Below are positions 53,652 through 62,418 of a stretch of DNA of 64,000 nt, piece after piece; within the stretch, counting starts at the first letter, position 1; each line of letters begins with the position of its first letter. The notes beneath the pieces are model-generated. The model did no database searches. It worked only from the letters and a program-made list of their open reading frames with translations, and was not told the DNA's origin. Position numbers and translations under genes: made by a program. Origin of the DNA: Clostridiales bacterium Firm_14 (GTDB lineage Bacteria > Bacillota > Clostridia > Saccharofermentanales > Saccharofermentanaceae); NCBI GenBank assembly GCA_001604135.1, contig LVAT01000045.1, positions 1-64,000 of the forward strand, read 5' to 3'.

Positions 53652-53861
53652 CAATTATTTATTGTAATTCGATAAAAGCGTATCGAAAGTTAATCTGTTT
53701 TTATTGTTTTGCGAGCGCGAAAACCTTGCGGCACAAGGGATATTCCGATTTTGGGTCAAGGACAAAAAATGATAGGTATTTTACAAAAATGCCCAAGTAA
53801 AAATATAACTGTTAAATAATATGTGCTAACCTGATTAAAAGGAATTTCAGGGAGATATTTT

Positions 53862-55049
53862 ATGCAGTACAGAAACGGTTATTCCATCCTCGGATACGGA
53901 TGCATGAGGTTCACCAGGAACGGCAATACGATAGATTTTGACAAGGCCGAGAAGGAATTCATGCGTGCCTATGAGAACGGTGTCAATTATTTCGATACCG
54001 CATACATTTATCCCGGCAGCGAAGAGCTCGTCGGACGCATAATAGAGAAGAACGGCATCAGGGACAAGATCCGCCTTGCCACAAAGCTCCCGCAGTATCT
54101 CATCAGGAACCGCGCAGGTCTCGATAAGTATTTCGACGAGGAGTTAAAGCGCCTCCGCACAGATTATGTCGATAATTACCTTATGCACCACATGACTGAT
54201 ATCAACCAGTGGGAGAAGCTTAAGGCATTAGGCATTGAAGAATGGATCGCAGGGAAAAAGAAGAGCGGCCAGATAAGGAACATCGGCTTCTCTTTCCACG
54301 GCAACACGAATTCATTCAAGGCTATCCTGAACGCATACGACTGGGATTTTTGCCTTGTCCAGTATAACTATTTCGATGAGTTCACACAGGCGGGAAGAGA
54401 GGGCATCAAGGCAGCTAATGAGAAGGGCCTTTCCGTATTCATCATGGAGCCATTAAGAGGCGGCAAGCTTGTAGATCTCCTGCCTGAGAAAGCCAAGCGC
54501 GAGATAGCAGAAGATCCGCACGGCTGGACGTCCGCAGAATGGGCATTCAGGTGGCTCTGGGACCAGCCCGAGATCACATGCGTACTATCCGGCATGAACT
54601 CCATCGACATGGTCGAAGAGAACTGCCGCATCGCTTCGGAGGCTAAGGCCGGCGGCTACGGCCCTGCAGAGAAGGAATTCATATCAAAGATCAAGTCATA
54701 CATTATCGAGAGCACGAAGGTAAACTGCACCGGCTGCAGATACTGCATGCCGTGCCCCAAGGGCGTCGACATTCCGGCGATCTTCTCGTGCTATAACCAC
54801 ATGTATTCCGAGAATAAGAGTTCCGGCCGTCTGGAGTATTTCCAGACCGTGGCACTGCGCATAACACCCGCCGATGCCTCGCTCTGCGTCAAGTGCGGCA
54901 AGTGTGAGCAGCACTGCCCTCAGGAGATCCCGATCAGGGAGAAGCTCGTTGAGGCCGACAAAGCGCTGCGCCCGTGGTGGCAGAAGATCTATCTTAAGCT
55001 CGCCAGAAGAGTCATGGTCGGCAAGAAGCGCAAGGAAACCCAAGATTAA
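53862..55049 (+). CDS. Aldo/keto reductase with C-terminal 4Fe-4S ferredoxin domain
   Basis: This 395-residue protein has an N-terminal aldo/keto reductase barrel: GYGCMRFTR, NYFDTAYIYPGSEELVG with the catalytic Tyr, ATKLPQYLI and LMHHM. Residues about 285-360 carry two cysteine groups, CTGCRYCMPCPKGVDIP and CVKCGKCEQHCPQEIPI, for two 4Fe-4S clusters. Such fusions are common in anaerobes and probably use ferredoxin-type electrons; the substrate is unknown. A terminator hairpin follows at 55067. Confidence 0.9.
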   Translation: MQYRNGYSILGYGCMRFTRNGNTIDFDKAEKEFMRAYENGVNYFDTAYIYPGSEELVGRIIEKNGIRDKIRLATKLPQYLIRNRAGLDKYFDEELKRLRTDYVDNYLMHHMTDINQWEKLKALGIEEWIAGKKKSGQIRNIGFSFHGNTNSFKAILNAYDWDFCLVQYNYFDEFTQAGREGIKAANEKGLSVFIMEPLRGGKLVDLLPEKAKREIAEDPHGWTSAEWAFRWLWDQPEITCVLSGMNSIDMVEENCRIASEAKAGGYGPAEKEFISKIKSYIIESTKVNCTGCRYCMPCPKGVDIPAIFSCYNHMYSENKSSGRLEYFQTVALRITPADASLCVKCGKCEQHCPQEIPIREKLVEADKALRPWWQKIYLKLARRVMVGKKRKETQD

Positions 55050-55062
55050 TTTAATTATTTAT

Positions 55063-55240
55063 AATTCCGGCTTTCCCTGGCAGCGCCTGGGTTTAGCCGG
55101 TTTTTTCTGAACTTTTTAGGGACCGTCTGTAATTCCGGAATTTTCCCGGTATAGTCGGACTTTTTTCTGGATTTTTGAAAAAACTATCTGAAATTCCGGA
55201 AATAGTTCCGAAATAGCCGGACTTTTTTCTGGACTTTTTG
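55063..55240. repeat. Tandem TTCCGG terminator-like repeats
   Basis: Three diverged direct units begin with AATTCCGG at 55063, 55131 and 55192 and end in (G)CCGG(A)C-TTTTTTCTG. Units two and three closely match, in the opposite orientation, the left arm of the palindrome at 4794-4897. Each unit can fold as TCCGG...CCGGA followed by T residues. Confidence 0.75.
55067..55106 (+). terminator. Intrinsic terminator after aldo/keto reductase
   Basis: CCGGCT (55067-55072) and AGCCGG (55095-55100), with an internal CCC/GGG helix, are followed by six T residues. It coincides with the first of the tandem repeats. Confidence 0.8.
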
Positions 55241-55536
55241 GGGGTACCGCTTGTTACTGCTCATGTCCGGCTATACCGAACAGATGTAGTAACAGACTAG
55301 GTAGAGGCAGGGGCCGCCGATACACGCTTCTTATAGGAAACAATCCATAATTCTTATGAAAAGTGACTTCTTTTTGAATAGCAGGCAACGCCGATTGCTT
55401 TTAAACATCTGAGGTGATACTTTATCCTTAACAGTTCTGAACGCGGAAGGTTCGTCCTGACGCAGAAGGCTTTAAGTAAATCTACATGCTTATTTGCTTC
55501 AGAACCTTATTTGCTCGGATGAGTAAAGGAGGTCTT
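55241..55536 (+). other. Untranslated region before the hydE locus
   Basis: No gene of appreciable length is seen. The stretch contains CTAGGTAGAGGCAGGGGCC at about 55297 and a GCGG...CGC hairpin near 55440-55470, so it may be a structured leader, but no known riboswitch class can be matched with confidence. Confidence 0.35.
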
Positions 55537-55629
55537 ATGGAGATTAAAGTTGCTGCTATCGGCAATATTGCCGGGAATCCCTTTTCAGTCGCACAAGACG
55601 AAGATGCTTTAGGATGTTGCCCGGTATGA
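55537..55629 (+). CDS. 30-residue reading frame coupled to hydE
   Basis: A strong AAAGGAGG lies 6 nt before ATG 55537. The peptide begins MEIKVAAIGNIAGNPFSV and its stop overlaps the hydE ATG as ATGA. The start loosely recalls the N-terminus of small TM1266-type hydrogenase-system regulators, so it may be a decayed copy, or a leader that supplies ribosomes to hydE. Confidence 0.5.
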   Translation: MEIKVAAIGNIAGNPFSVAQDEDALGCCPV

Positions 55630-56699
55630 AAGATATTCAAGACATAATCCATAAACTTTGTGATACAGGCAGTTTAACGCGTGAAGAGATTGTTAAGCTC
55701 CTCGAGTGCCGTGACTCTGAGACACAGGCATATTTAGCAGAGAAGGCATCGGCTAAGGCGCAAGAACATTACGGAAACAAAGTCTTTATACGTGGCCTTA
55801 TCGAGTTCACGAACTACTGCAGAAACGACTGCTATTACTGCGGCATCAGGTGCGGCAACAAGAATGCCGACCGCTACAGGCTGAGCATGGAAGAGATAAT
55901 CGGATGTGCTTCATACGGCTATGATCTGGGCTTCAGGACCATTGTCCTTCAGGGAGGCGAAGATGCCTTCTACACTGATGAGATGATGGTGGACATCATA
56001 AAGTCGATCAAGAAAGAGCACCCTGACTGCGCAGTCACGCTGTCGATAGGCGAGAAGAGCTATGAATCTTACAAGGCCTTTTTCGATGCGGGTGCCGACA
56101 GATATCTGTTAAGGCACGAGACCGCGGATTTCGACCACTACGCAAAGCTCCATCCGAAGAATCTGTCGCCGGCCAACAGGCAGCAGTGCCTTTATAACCT
56201 GAAGGAGATCGGTTTCCAGACCGGCGCGGGATTTATGGTGGGCTCGCCTTATCAGACAATGGAGAACATCGCAGACGACCTCCTGTTCCTTAAAAAGCTC
56301 GATCCCGAGATGATCGGCATAGGTCCGTTTATACCGCATAAGGATACGATTTTCGCGAACGAGAAGGCAGGAGACCTTGACCTCGCGCTGTTCCTCTTAA
56401 GTATAATCAGACTCATGATCCCAACGGTCCTGCTTCCTGCAACCACCGCTCTGGGAACTGTCGATCCGAGAGGCAGGGAGAAGGGCATCTTAGCGGGCGC
56501 TAATGTAATTATGCCGAACCTGTCGCCTGTCGGAGTCAGGAAGAAATATGCCCTGTACGACAACAAGATCTGCACCGGCGAGGAAGCAGCCGAATGCATG
56601 AATTGCCTGAAGCGCAGGATGGACAGCATAGGCTATGAGATCGTCACCGCAAGAGGTGACAATGTAAAATATCTGGACTGGATCAAGATGACGAGGTAA
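55626..56699 (+). CDS. hydE: [FeFe]-hydrogenase maturase HydE (radical SAM)
   Basis: This 357-residue radical SAM enzyme helps build the dithiomethylamine-containing 2Fe subcluster of [FeFe]-hydrogenase. The cluster-binding motif CRNDCYYCG is at about residue 65, followed by LQGGEDAF and SIGEKSYE; the closing Cys-rich segment is CMNCLKRR. Length and motifs fit HydE rather than biotin synthase. Start at ATG 55626 is chosen because of the ATGA overlap with the small frame upstream; ATG 55614 is also possible. hydF follows after 3 bp. Confidence 0.92.
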   Translation: MKDIQDIIHKLCDTGSLTREEIVKLLECRDSETQAYLAEKASAKAQEHYGNKVFIRGLIEFTNYCRNDCYYCGIRCGNKNADRYRLSMEEIIGCASYGYDLGFRTIVLQGGEDAFYTDEMMVDIIKSIKKEHPDCAVTLSIGEKSYESYKAFFDAGADRYLLRHETADFDHYAKLHPKNLSPANRQQCLYNLKEIGFQTGAGFMVGSPYQTMENIADDLLFLKKLDPEMIGIGPFIPHKDTIFANEKAGDLDLALFLLSIIRLMIPTVLLPATTALGTVDPRGREKGILAGANVIMPNLSPVGVRKKYALYDNKICTGEEAAECMNCLKRRMDSIGYEIVTARGDNVKYLDWIKMTR

Positions 56700-56702
56700 A
56701 CC

Positions 56703-57845
56703 ATGGAACGTACACACATTGCATTTTTCGGACGCCGCAACGCAGGCAAATCAAGCCTTGTAAACAGGTTCACATCTCAGGAGCTCTCTATAGTCTCCGA
56801 TGTGGCCGGCACGACGACTGACCCTGTCAGAAAGACGATGGAACTGCTCCCTTTGGGCCCTGTTGTGATAATCGACACACCCGGCATAGATGATGAGGGC
56901 GCATTAGGCAATCAGCGTATCGAGCGGAGCCTCAGAGTCATCGATGAGACCGATATAGCGATCCTCGTAATTGACGGCAGCATCGGCATGGGCGACGACG
57001 AGAAGGCGCTTCTGGCTGAATTCAAAAAGCGTAAGATACCTCATCTCGTGGTCGTAAATAAGAGTGATCTCGGCACTGCCGAAGTGCCCGAAGATGCAAT
57101 GGTCGTAAGCGCTCTCAAGGGCGAAGGTATCGAGGAGCTTAAAGAGAAGGTCGCTGTCATTATCAGCCAACGCAAATCCCGTCCTCTGGTATCAGATCTG
57201 GTCGAAGAAGGCGATCTGGTCGTACTCGTCGTGCCCATCGACAAGTCAGCTCCCAAGGACCGCCTGATCCTTCCCCAGCAGATGGTCATAAGAGATCTCT
57301 TAGGCAAGGGTGCGATCCCCGTTGTGGTTAAGGATACTGAGCTAGCCATAGCGCTCGAGAAGGTCGGCAAAGTCAGAATGGTCATTACCGACAGCCAGGC
57401 TTTTGCCAAGGTCTCGAAAATCGTCCCCAACGAGATCCCGCTCACGTCTTTTTCCATCCTGATGGCAAGATTCAAGGGCATCCTTGACCAGTCCATAGAA
57501 GGTGCCAACATGCTCGATAAGCTTCATGACGGCGCGAAGATCCTGATAAGCGAAGGCTGCACTCATCACCGCCAGTGCGAGGACATCGGAACGGTAAAGC
57601 TCCCCGGCTGGATCAGGGAATATACCGGAGTCGATTTTGACTTTAAGTTCACGTCTGGTCTGGAGTTCCCGAAGGACCTTACTGAGTACGATCTGATAAT
57701 CCACTGCGGTGCCTGCATGTTAGGTGAGACTGAGGTCAATAGCCGCTATCAGAAGGCGAAGGACCAGGGGATTCCCATGACTAATTACGGTATCGCCATA
57801 GGCAAGATGAAGGGCATTCTGGACCGCGTTATCAGGTTTAATTAG
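56703..57845 (+). CDS. hydF: [FeFe]-hydrogenase maturation GTPase HydF
   Basis: HydF is the GTPase scaffold that carries the 2Fe precursor to the hydrogenase. The 380-residue protein has Walker A GRRNAGKSS, switch TTTDPV, DTPGIDD and NKSD in the N-terminal Era-like G domain, a dimerisation domain in the middle, and the cluster ligands CTHH...HCGAC at about residues 287-340. The third maturase gene hydG and the hydrogenase structural genes are not in this window. Confidence 0.95.
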   Translation: MERTHIAFFGRRNAGKSSLVNRFTSQELSIVSDVAGTTTDPVRKTMELLPLGPVVIIDTPGIDDEGALGNQRIERSLRVIDETDIAILVIDGSIGMGDDEKALLAEFKKRKIPHLVVVNKSDLGTAEVPEDAMVVSALKGEGIEELKEKVAVIISQRKSRPLVSDLVEEGDLVVLVVPIDKSAPKDRLILPQQMVIRDLLGKGAIPVVVKDTELAIALEKVGKVRMVITDSQAFAKVSKIVPNEIPLTSFSILMARFKGILDQSIEGANMLDKLHDGAKILISEGCTHHRQCEDIGTVKLPGWIREYTGVDFDFKFTSGLEFPKDLTEYDLIIHCGACMLGETEVNSRYQKAKDQGIPMTNYGIAIGKMKGILDRVIRFN

Positions 57846-58010
57846 TAAAGATTTTTGGTTAAAACAGAACGGTTTTTAGGCATGTGGACGATTAACGCAG
57901 TTTTGCTCAAAGAATGCCTATGTTGTGAATTGTTTTAATTCTCGCGCCGCGCATAATGTGTTGAAGTGTCTTGTGGGGAGGCACGAAAACATTTTTAAGA
58001 GGTGATGATA

Positions 58011-58829
58011 ATGAAAAATACGATTTACACCAAAACCGCTTCCGCAGCACTTTGTCTGGCTGCAGCAGCTTCCCTGGCATCATGCGGTCTTCCGCTGAAG
58101 CAGCCGGTCTACACGGCTCCGAGCACGGCACCTGCTCCTGCAACCGAGGCAACAGAGGCGCCGGCCACAACTCCTGCTGCGACTGAAGATACAGATGCTG
58201 TATCGACCGGCAACCCGTACGAAGGCTTCATCGACGGCTTTAAGAAGGCTGTAAATGAAAAACAGGGTGCATGGTACTACGGTCCGGATGTTGATTCCTC
58301 AAGCGTTTCTGACGATACTGCAGGTATCCCTGCCACAGAAATCTTGGGCGACTCATTCTCTTATATCCTTTACGACATGGATAAGGACGGTACTGACGAG
58401 CTCTTCATCGGCGGAGAAGTGACTGACCAGGGAGAACCCCGCATCAATATCTTTGGTGTCGTAACAGTCGCAGACGGCAAATACAAGATCATTGCATCAG
58501 GCTGGGAGAGATCCGAGCTTACATATCTCGGAGGCACAAGCTTCTATGAGGCGGGTTCCAGCGGAGCCAATCTGCATGGTGCTTCCCTCTATGCCTACAA
58601 CAGCAGCAAAAAATCACTGGATCTCATCTGTTCAATAGAGTATGTGACAAAGGAAGACAGTACGACCTCGATCGAACTTTTCGAAGGCGAGAACGGAAAG
58701 ATCAAGTCTAATGTCGCATCCGCTAAAGATAAGGAAGCCGAGACAAAGTTCGAACAGGCAAAGAAAGATGCTTCCAAAGACAAGAACGAGCTCCTCGGCA
58801 AAGAGTGGACCAAGGTCTCATTCAAGTAA
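58011..58829 (+). CDS. Lipoprotein with Ala/Pro/Thr-rich linker
   Basis: This 272-residue protein has lipobox SLASC (cysteine about 25), a low-complexity Thr/Ala/Pro linker at about 35-65, and a globular part with YDMDKDGTDELFIGG. That motif is shared with the lipoprotein at 35221-35718 (DLDKDGTNELLIG), marking a surface protein family. AGAGG lies 8 nt before ATG 58011. Confidence 0.8.
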   Translation: MKNTIYTKTASAALCLAAAASLASCGLPLKQPVYTAPSTAPAPATEATEAPATTPAATEDTDAVSTGNPYEGFIDGFKKAVNEKQGAWYYGPDVDSSSVSDDTAGIPATEILGDSFSYILYDMDKDGTDELFIGGEVTDQGEPRINIFGVVTVADGKYKIIASGWERSELTYLGGTSFYEAGSSGANLHGASLYAYNSSKKSLDLICSIEYVTKEDSTTSIELFEGENGKIKSNVASAKDKEAETKFEQAKKDASKDKNELLGKEWTKVSFK

Positions 58830-58853
58830 TCAGTAAATGATCTGAGTTTTTAT

Positions 58854-58888
58854 GGGGTTGTCCCGCGAGGGATGCCCCCTTATTTTTT
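58854..58888. terminator. Terminator between convergent genes
   Basis: GGGG-TTG-TCCC-GCGA-GGGA-TG-CCCC is a two-step hairpin (58854-58878) followed by a T-rich run. Confidence 0.8.
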
Positions 58889-59584
58889 TGAGATCCTGTT
58901 TATGACAAGGCAGACCGAATACACGATCAGGAGCATCAGGGTGATAAGTACGAGGAGCCCTGCAAGGTAGAACTTCTCACCCGTGAGGTTATATATCAAT
59001 TCCAGAGGCGAATCCTTCGTGGGATACATCAGGAAAAAGTAGTTCCGGCCAAGCCTGCTGTCGAGGATATAGATCGGAGGTGTGACCAGTGCGAGGAACA
59101 GGTAAGGGTACCAGAAATGCTTAAAGCTTACCCGGACTTCTTTCCTGACCAGGAATATGAGCGGGATGAAGACGATCAGCGTGTGCGTGAAGAAGCACAG
59201 CATGGAAACACCTGACCAGAACGGCCTGTAGGTCCAGTCAGGGAACAGCAGCGCGCCGATCGAACCAGGCATTATCAGAACAAGTGACACTTCGGCAAAG
59301 AAAGCTCTTACCTTGCCGCGCGTGAGCGACGCCAGCAGGTTTACGAATATTCCGAGATTACAGAGGTGTAGCGGCAGGAAATCCAGGATGTTGCCGCCGT
59401 CTCGTACCAGCAATATGTCCTGTACCGCTTCGCCCGTGAGGGTCAGGATGGAGAGGATCAGCGCAGCCGTCAGGGCATTTTTGGAACTGCTCCTTCTGAC
59501 TGGAAGAAGACCTGTGGTGATCGCTATCGCAATGAATACGAGCATACCGGTATGCTCGGGGCAGAAATGCGAGAATGTGGTCAT
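58880..59584 (-). CDS. YwaF-family integral membrane protein
   Basis: This 234-residue protein has about six to seven helices. It carries the family markers LPLHLCNLGIF (near residue 70) and NYFFLMYPTKDSPLE of the TIGR02206/YwaF group, related to animal TMEM164. Function in bacteria is unknown, although TMEM164 handles acyl chains for ether lipids. The start at 59584 lacks a clear ribosome binding site. Confidence 0.82.
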   Translation of the reverse strand: MTTFSHFCPEHTGMLVFIAIAITTGLLPVRRSSSKNALTAALILSILTLTGEAVQDILLVRDGGNILDFLPLHLCNLGIFVNLLASLTRGKVRAFFAEVSLVLIMPGSIGALLFPDWTYRPFWSGVSMLCFFTHTLIVFIPLIFLVRKEVRVSFKHFWYPYLFLALVTPPIYILDSRLGRNYFFLMYPTKDSPLELIYNLTGEKFYLAGLLVLITLMLLIVYSVCLVINRISKK

Positions 59585-59772
59585 CTTAAGCTGGCGCTTT
59601 CTTTAGGTTGTCTTCATTGTAGCACTTCGAAAAGAGCGGCCACGCCCGGATTTTGGATGTAGTTGCCTATCGGGCCACTCACTGACAGGTCTCTTTTGTG
59701 CAGTAGTGCAGATTGAACTCTTCTTGTTTTATAATAATATTGTCTCGGTGGTCGATTTGTTTAGAGGGCTTT

Positions 59773-62325
59773 ATGCATAACAACAGAAAAACGCTTTCGC
59801 TGACACTTACAGCGACATTTATTCTCATGGCTTTGCTTGTAACCTATACAACAGGGCTTATGTATAAGTCGTCTTATTCCCATACTTATGAGCTCGGAAA
59901 CGATAAGGCGGCTGCCGTTACCGCTGACATTGAGAATTACCTTGAGACCGCCAGGTCAGTTCTCTGGGTGGCTGCGGATACCGTTGACCACATGGTCGCA
60001 AATGGTGCCACTTATGAAGAGATCGTAGAATACATTACCCGTGAATCAACAAATACAGCGTCGCAGTTCGATGAGAGCTACACGGGCATATACGGATACA
60101 TCAACGGCCGTTATGTCGACGGCGTCGGCTGGACACCGCCGGAAGATTACGATCCTACGGTTAGAGACTGGTATAAGGAAGCAGTTGCGGCAGGCGGTGA
60201 GCCTCTGGTCGTAAATCCTTATGTCGATGCCCAGACCGGAAATGTCATCATCTCGGTATGTAAGGCTCTTTCCAACAAAAATGACGTATTGGGTCTGGAC
60301 CTTACGCTTTCAGGCGTTCAGGAGACAGTGGAAGGCATTCAGATCAGCGGAAGCGGATATGGCTTTATCCTGAACTATGACGGAACCGTCATTGCCCACA
60401 AGGATGCGAATGAGAAGGGCAAGAACTACAGCGAGGACGCTGACAAGAAAGAGCTCTATCAGAAGATGATGAGCGTCGACAAGGGTAATTTCGATATGGA
60501 GATCGACGGCAAAAAGTGCACCGTCTTTGTCGATGCAGTTCTCGGCCAGTGGCATTTGGCGATAGTCGTCGAGAAGAGTGCACTCCTTAAGAATACGTGG
60601 AGTGTTCTGTTTGTGAGCGTTCAGGTCGGACTGATCGTTTTCGCGCTCATATCAGTGTTCTACATCATCGGCTACAGGCATGAGCGCAAAGTCAATAAGC
60701 GCATGGAAGAGATGAAGGCCAATGAGCAGAAGAGAGAATATGAGGCTAAGATCCTCCAGCTCGAAAAGACGGCGGCCGACACAGCCAACAAGGCGAAGAG
60801 CGACTTCCTGGCTGACATGTCACATGAGATCAGAACGCCTATTAACGCCGTGCTCGGCATGAATGAGATGATCTTAAGAGAGTCCAAAGACGATCAGATC
60901 CTGGAGTATTCATCCAATATCAAGAGCGCCGGAAATACGCTCCTGTCGATCATCAACAACATCCTCGATTTCTCCAAGATCGAAGACGGCAAGATGACGC
61001 TGGTCCCTGTCGAATTCGATACTGCCGAGTTTATAAACAACCTCGTTAATTCCATCAGCGAGCGTGCGCGTGCAAAGGATCTGGAATTCAATGTCGAAGT
61101 CGACGAATCCGTTCCTTCGAAGCTCTACGGCGATGACGTAAGGCTCTCGCAGATCCTGATGAACCTTCTTACCAACGCCGTTAAGTACACGGAGAGCGGC
61201 AGCGTTACTCTGCGCGTTAAAAACAACGGAATAACAGACGGCAATGCCAGGCTGCGCTTTGACGTTATTGATACGGGCATCGGAATCAAGGACGAAGACC
61301 TGGGCAAGCTTTATGAATCGTTCAAGCGTATCGAGGAAAAGCGCAACCGCCATATCGAAGGCACCGGCCTTGGGATCTCGATCGTCTGCAAGCTCCTTGC
61401 CATGATGGATAGCGAGCTTGAAGTAGAGAGCCAATATGCGATCGGTTCGACATTCGGATTTGACTTAAAGATCCGTGCAGCAGATCCTGAGCCTGTCGGC
61501 AAGTACGATGAGAAGAGGAAGACGGTATCCGGCATCGGCGAAGAAGTACATATCCATGCTCCTGCCGCGAAGATCCTCGTGACTGACGATAACGGCATGA
61601 ACCTGAAGGTCGCAGAGAACTTCATGAAGATCTTCGGAATCACGCCCGTCACATGTTCTTCAGGCAAAGAGACGATCGAACTGATGAAGATGAATAAGTT
61701 CGACATCTTGTTCCTGGATCACATGATGCCTCACATGGACGGAATTGAGACCCTTAAGGTGCTTAAGGATGAAGATCTCCTTAACGGCGCGGTTGTAATT
61801 GCTCTTACCGCAAATGCGGTCGTAGGCGCTGAGGAACAGTACTTAAGCGCAGGCTTTGACGGTTATCTCTCCAAGCCGATAACAGTTCAGGATCTTGAGA
61901 GAGCGCTCAAGAAATATCTGCCTTCTGAAGTTGTTGAGAATAATGAATCGGAGGTGCCGGAGGAGAAGGCATCTTCGCTCTCGATCGGCAAATTGCGTGA
62001 GCTGGGACTTAATGTCGATGCCGGTCTCATGTACACATGCAACGATGAGGCATTCTATATGGAGCTCCTTTCTGACTATGCAAACAGCGCTTCTGACAAG
62101 TGTTCTGACTTGTCTTCATTCCTCGAAAACAATGACCTTAAGAATTATGAGATACTTGTACATTCTTTAAAGAGCGCTTCGAAGACTGTCGGTGCTGATG
62201 AAGTTTCCGAACAGGCAAAGGCTCTCGAAGAGGCTGCAAGGAACGGGGATGCTGATTTCGTAAAGGCAAATCACGATGCCTTTGTCACAATCTTTAGGGA
62301 GCTCTCCGGCAAGATCTTAGGATAA
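59773..62325 (+). CDS. Hybrid sensor histidine kinase (dCACHE-HK-REC-Hpt)
   Basis: An 850-residue protein. Two membrane helices (about 12-33 and 275-300) flank a dCACHE sensor domain with WTPPEDYDPTVRDWYKEA and a DLTLSGVQETV segment. A coiled coil leads to HisKA with His351 (MSHEIRTPINAVLG), an HATPase domain (DTGIGIKDEDL, GTGLGISIV), a receiver domain with Asp649 (LFLDHMMPHMDG), and a C-terminal Hpt domain with His797 (VHSLKSASKTVGA). All phosphorelay residues are present. ATG 59773 follows GAGGG; a longer frame from 59713 lacks a ribosome binding site. Confidence 0.93.
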   Translation: MHNNRKTLSLTLTATFILMALLVTYTTGLMYKSSYSHTYELGNDKAAAVTADIENYLETARSVLWVAADTVDHMVANGATYEEIVEYITRESTNTASQFDESYTGIYGYINGRYVDGVGWTPPEDYDPTVRDWYKEAVAAGGEPLVVNPYVDAQTGNVIISVCKALSNKNDVLGLDLTLSGVQETVEGIQISGSGYGFILNYDGTVIAHKDANEKGKNYSEDADKKELYQKMMSVDKGNFDMEIDGKKCTVFVDAVLGQWHLAIVVEKSALLKNTWSVLFVSVQVGLIVFALISVFYIIGYRHERKVNKRMEEMKANEQKREYEAKILQLEKTAADTANKAKSDFLADMSHEIRTPINAVLGMNEMILRESKDDQILEYSSNIKSAGNTLLSIINNILDFSKIEDGKMTLVPVEFDTAEFINNLVNSISERARAKDLEFNVEVDESVPSKLYGDDVRLSQILMNLLTNAVKYTESGSVTLRVKNNGITDGNARLRFDVIDTGIGIKDEDLGKLYESFKRIEEKRNRHIEGTGLGISIVCKLLAMMDSELEVESQYAIGSTFGFDLKIRAADPEPVGKYDEKRKTVSGIGEEVHIHAPAAKILVTDDNGMNLKVAENFMKIFGITPVTCSSGKETIELMKMNKFDILFLDHMMPHMDGIETLKVLKDEDLLNGAVVIALTANAVVGAEEQYLSAGFDGYLSKPITVQDLERALKKYLPSEVVENNESEVPEEKASSLSIGKLRELGLNVDAGLMYTCNDEAFYMELLSDYANSASDKCSDLSSFLENNDLKNYEILVHSLKSASKTVGADEVSEQAKALEEAARNGDADFVKANHDAFVTIFRELSGKILG

Positions 62326-62418
62326 CCCGTATATCTCAAGGGATTCACAGGGAAACTTTTCTTTCCATCTGATATAATAAAAATGTAGTAATTCCTTTAG
62401 GGATAGGGGGGATTTATT

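Noticed and set aside
55290-55400. Lysine-type riboswitch suggested by AGGTAGAGGC
   Set aside because: Only the short sequence matches; the remaining conserved L-box segments are absent, and the same string also occurs after tnpB.
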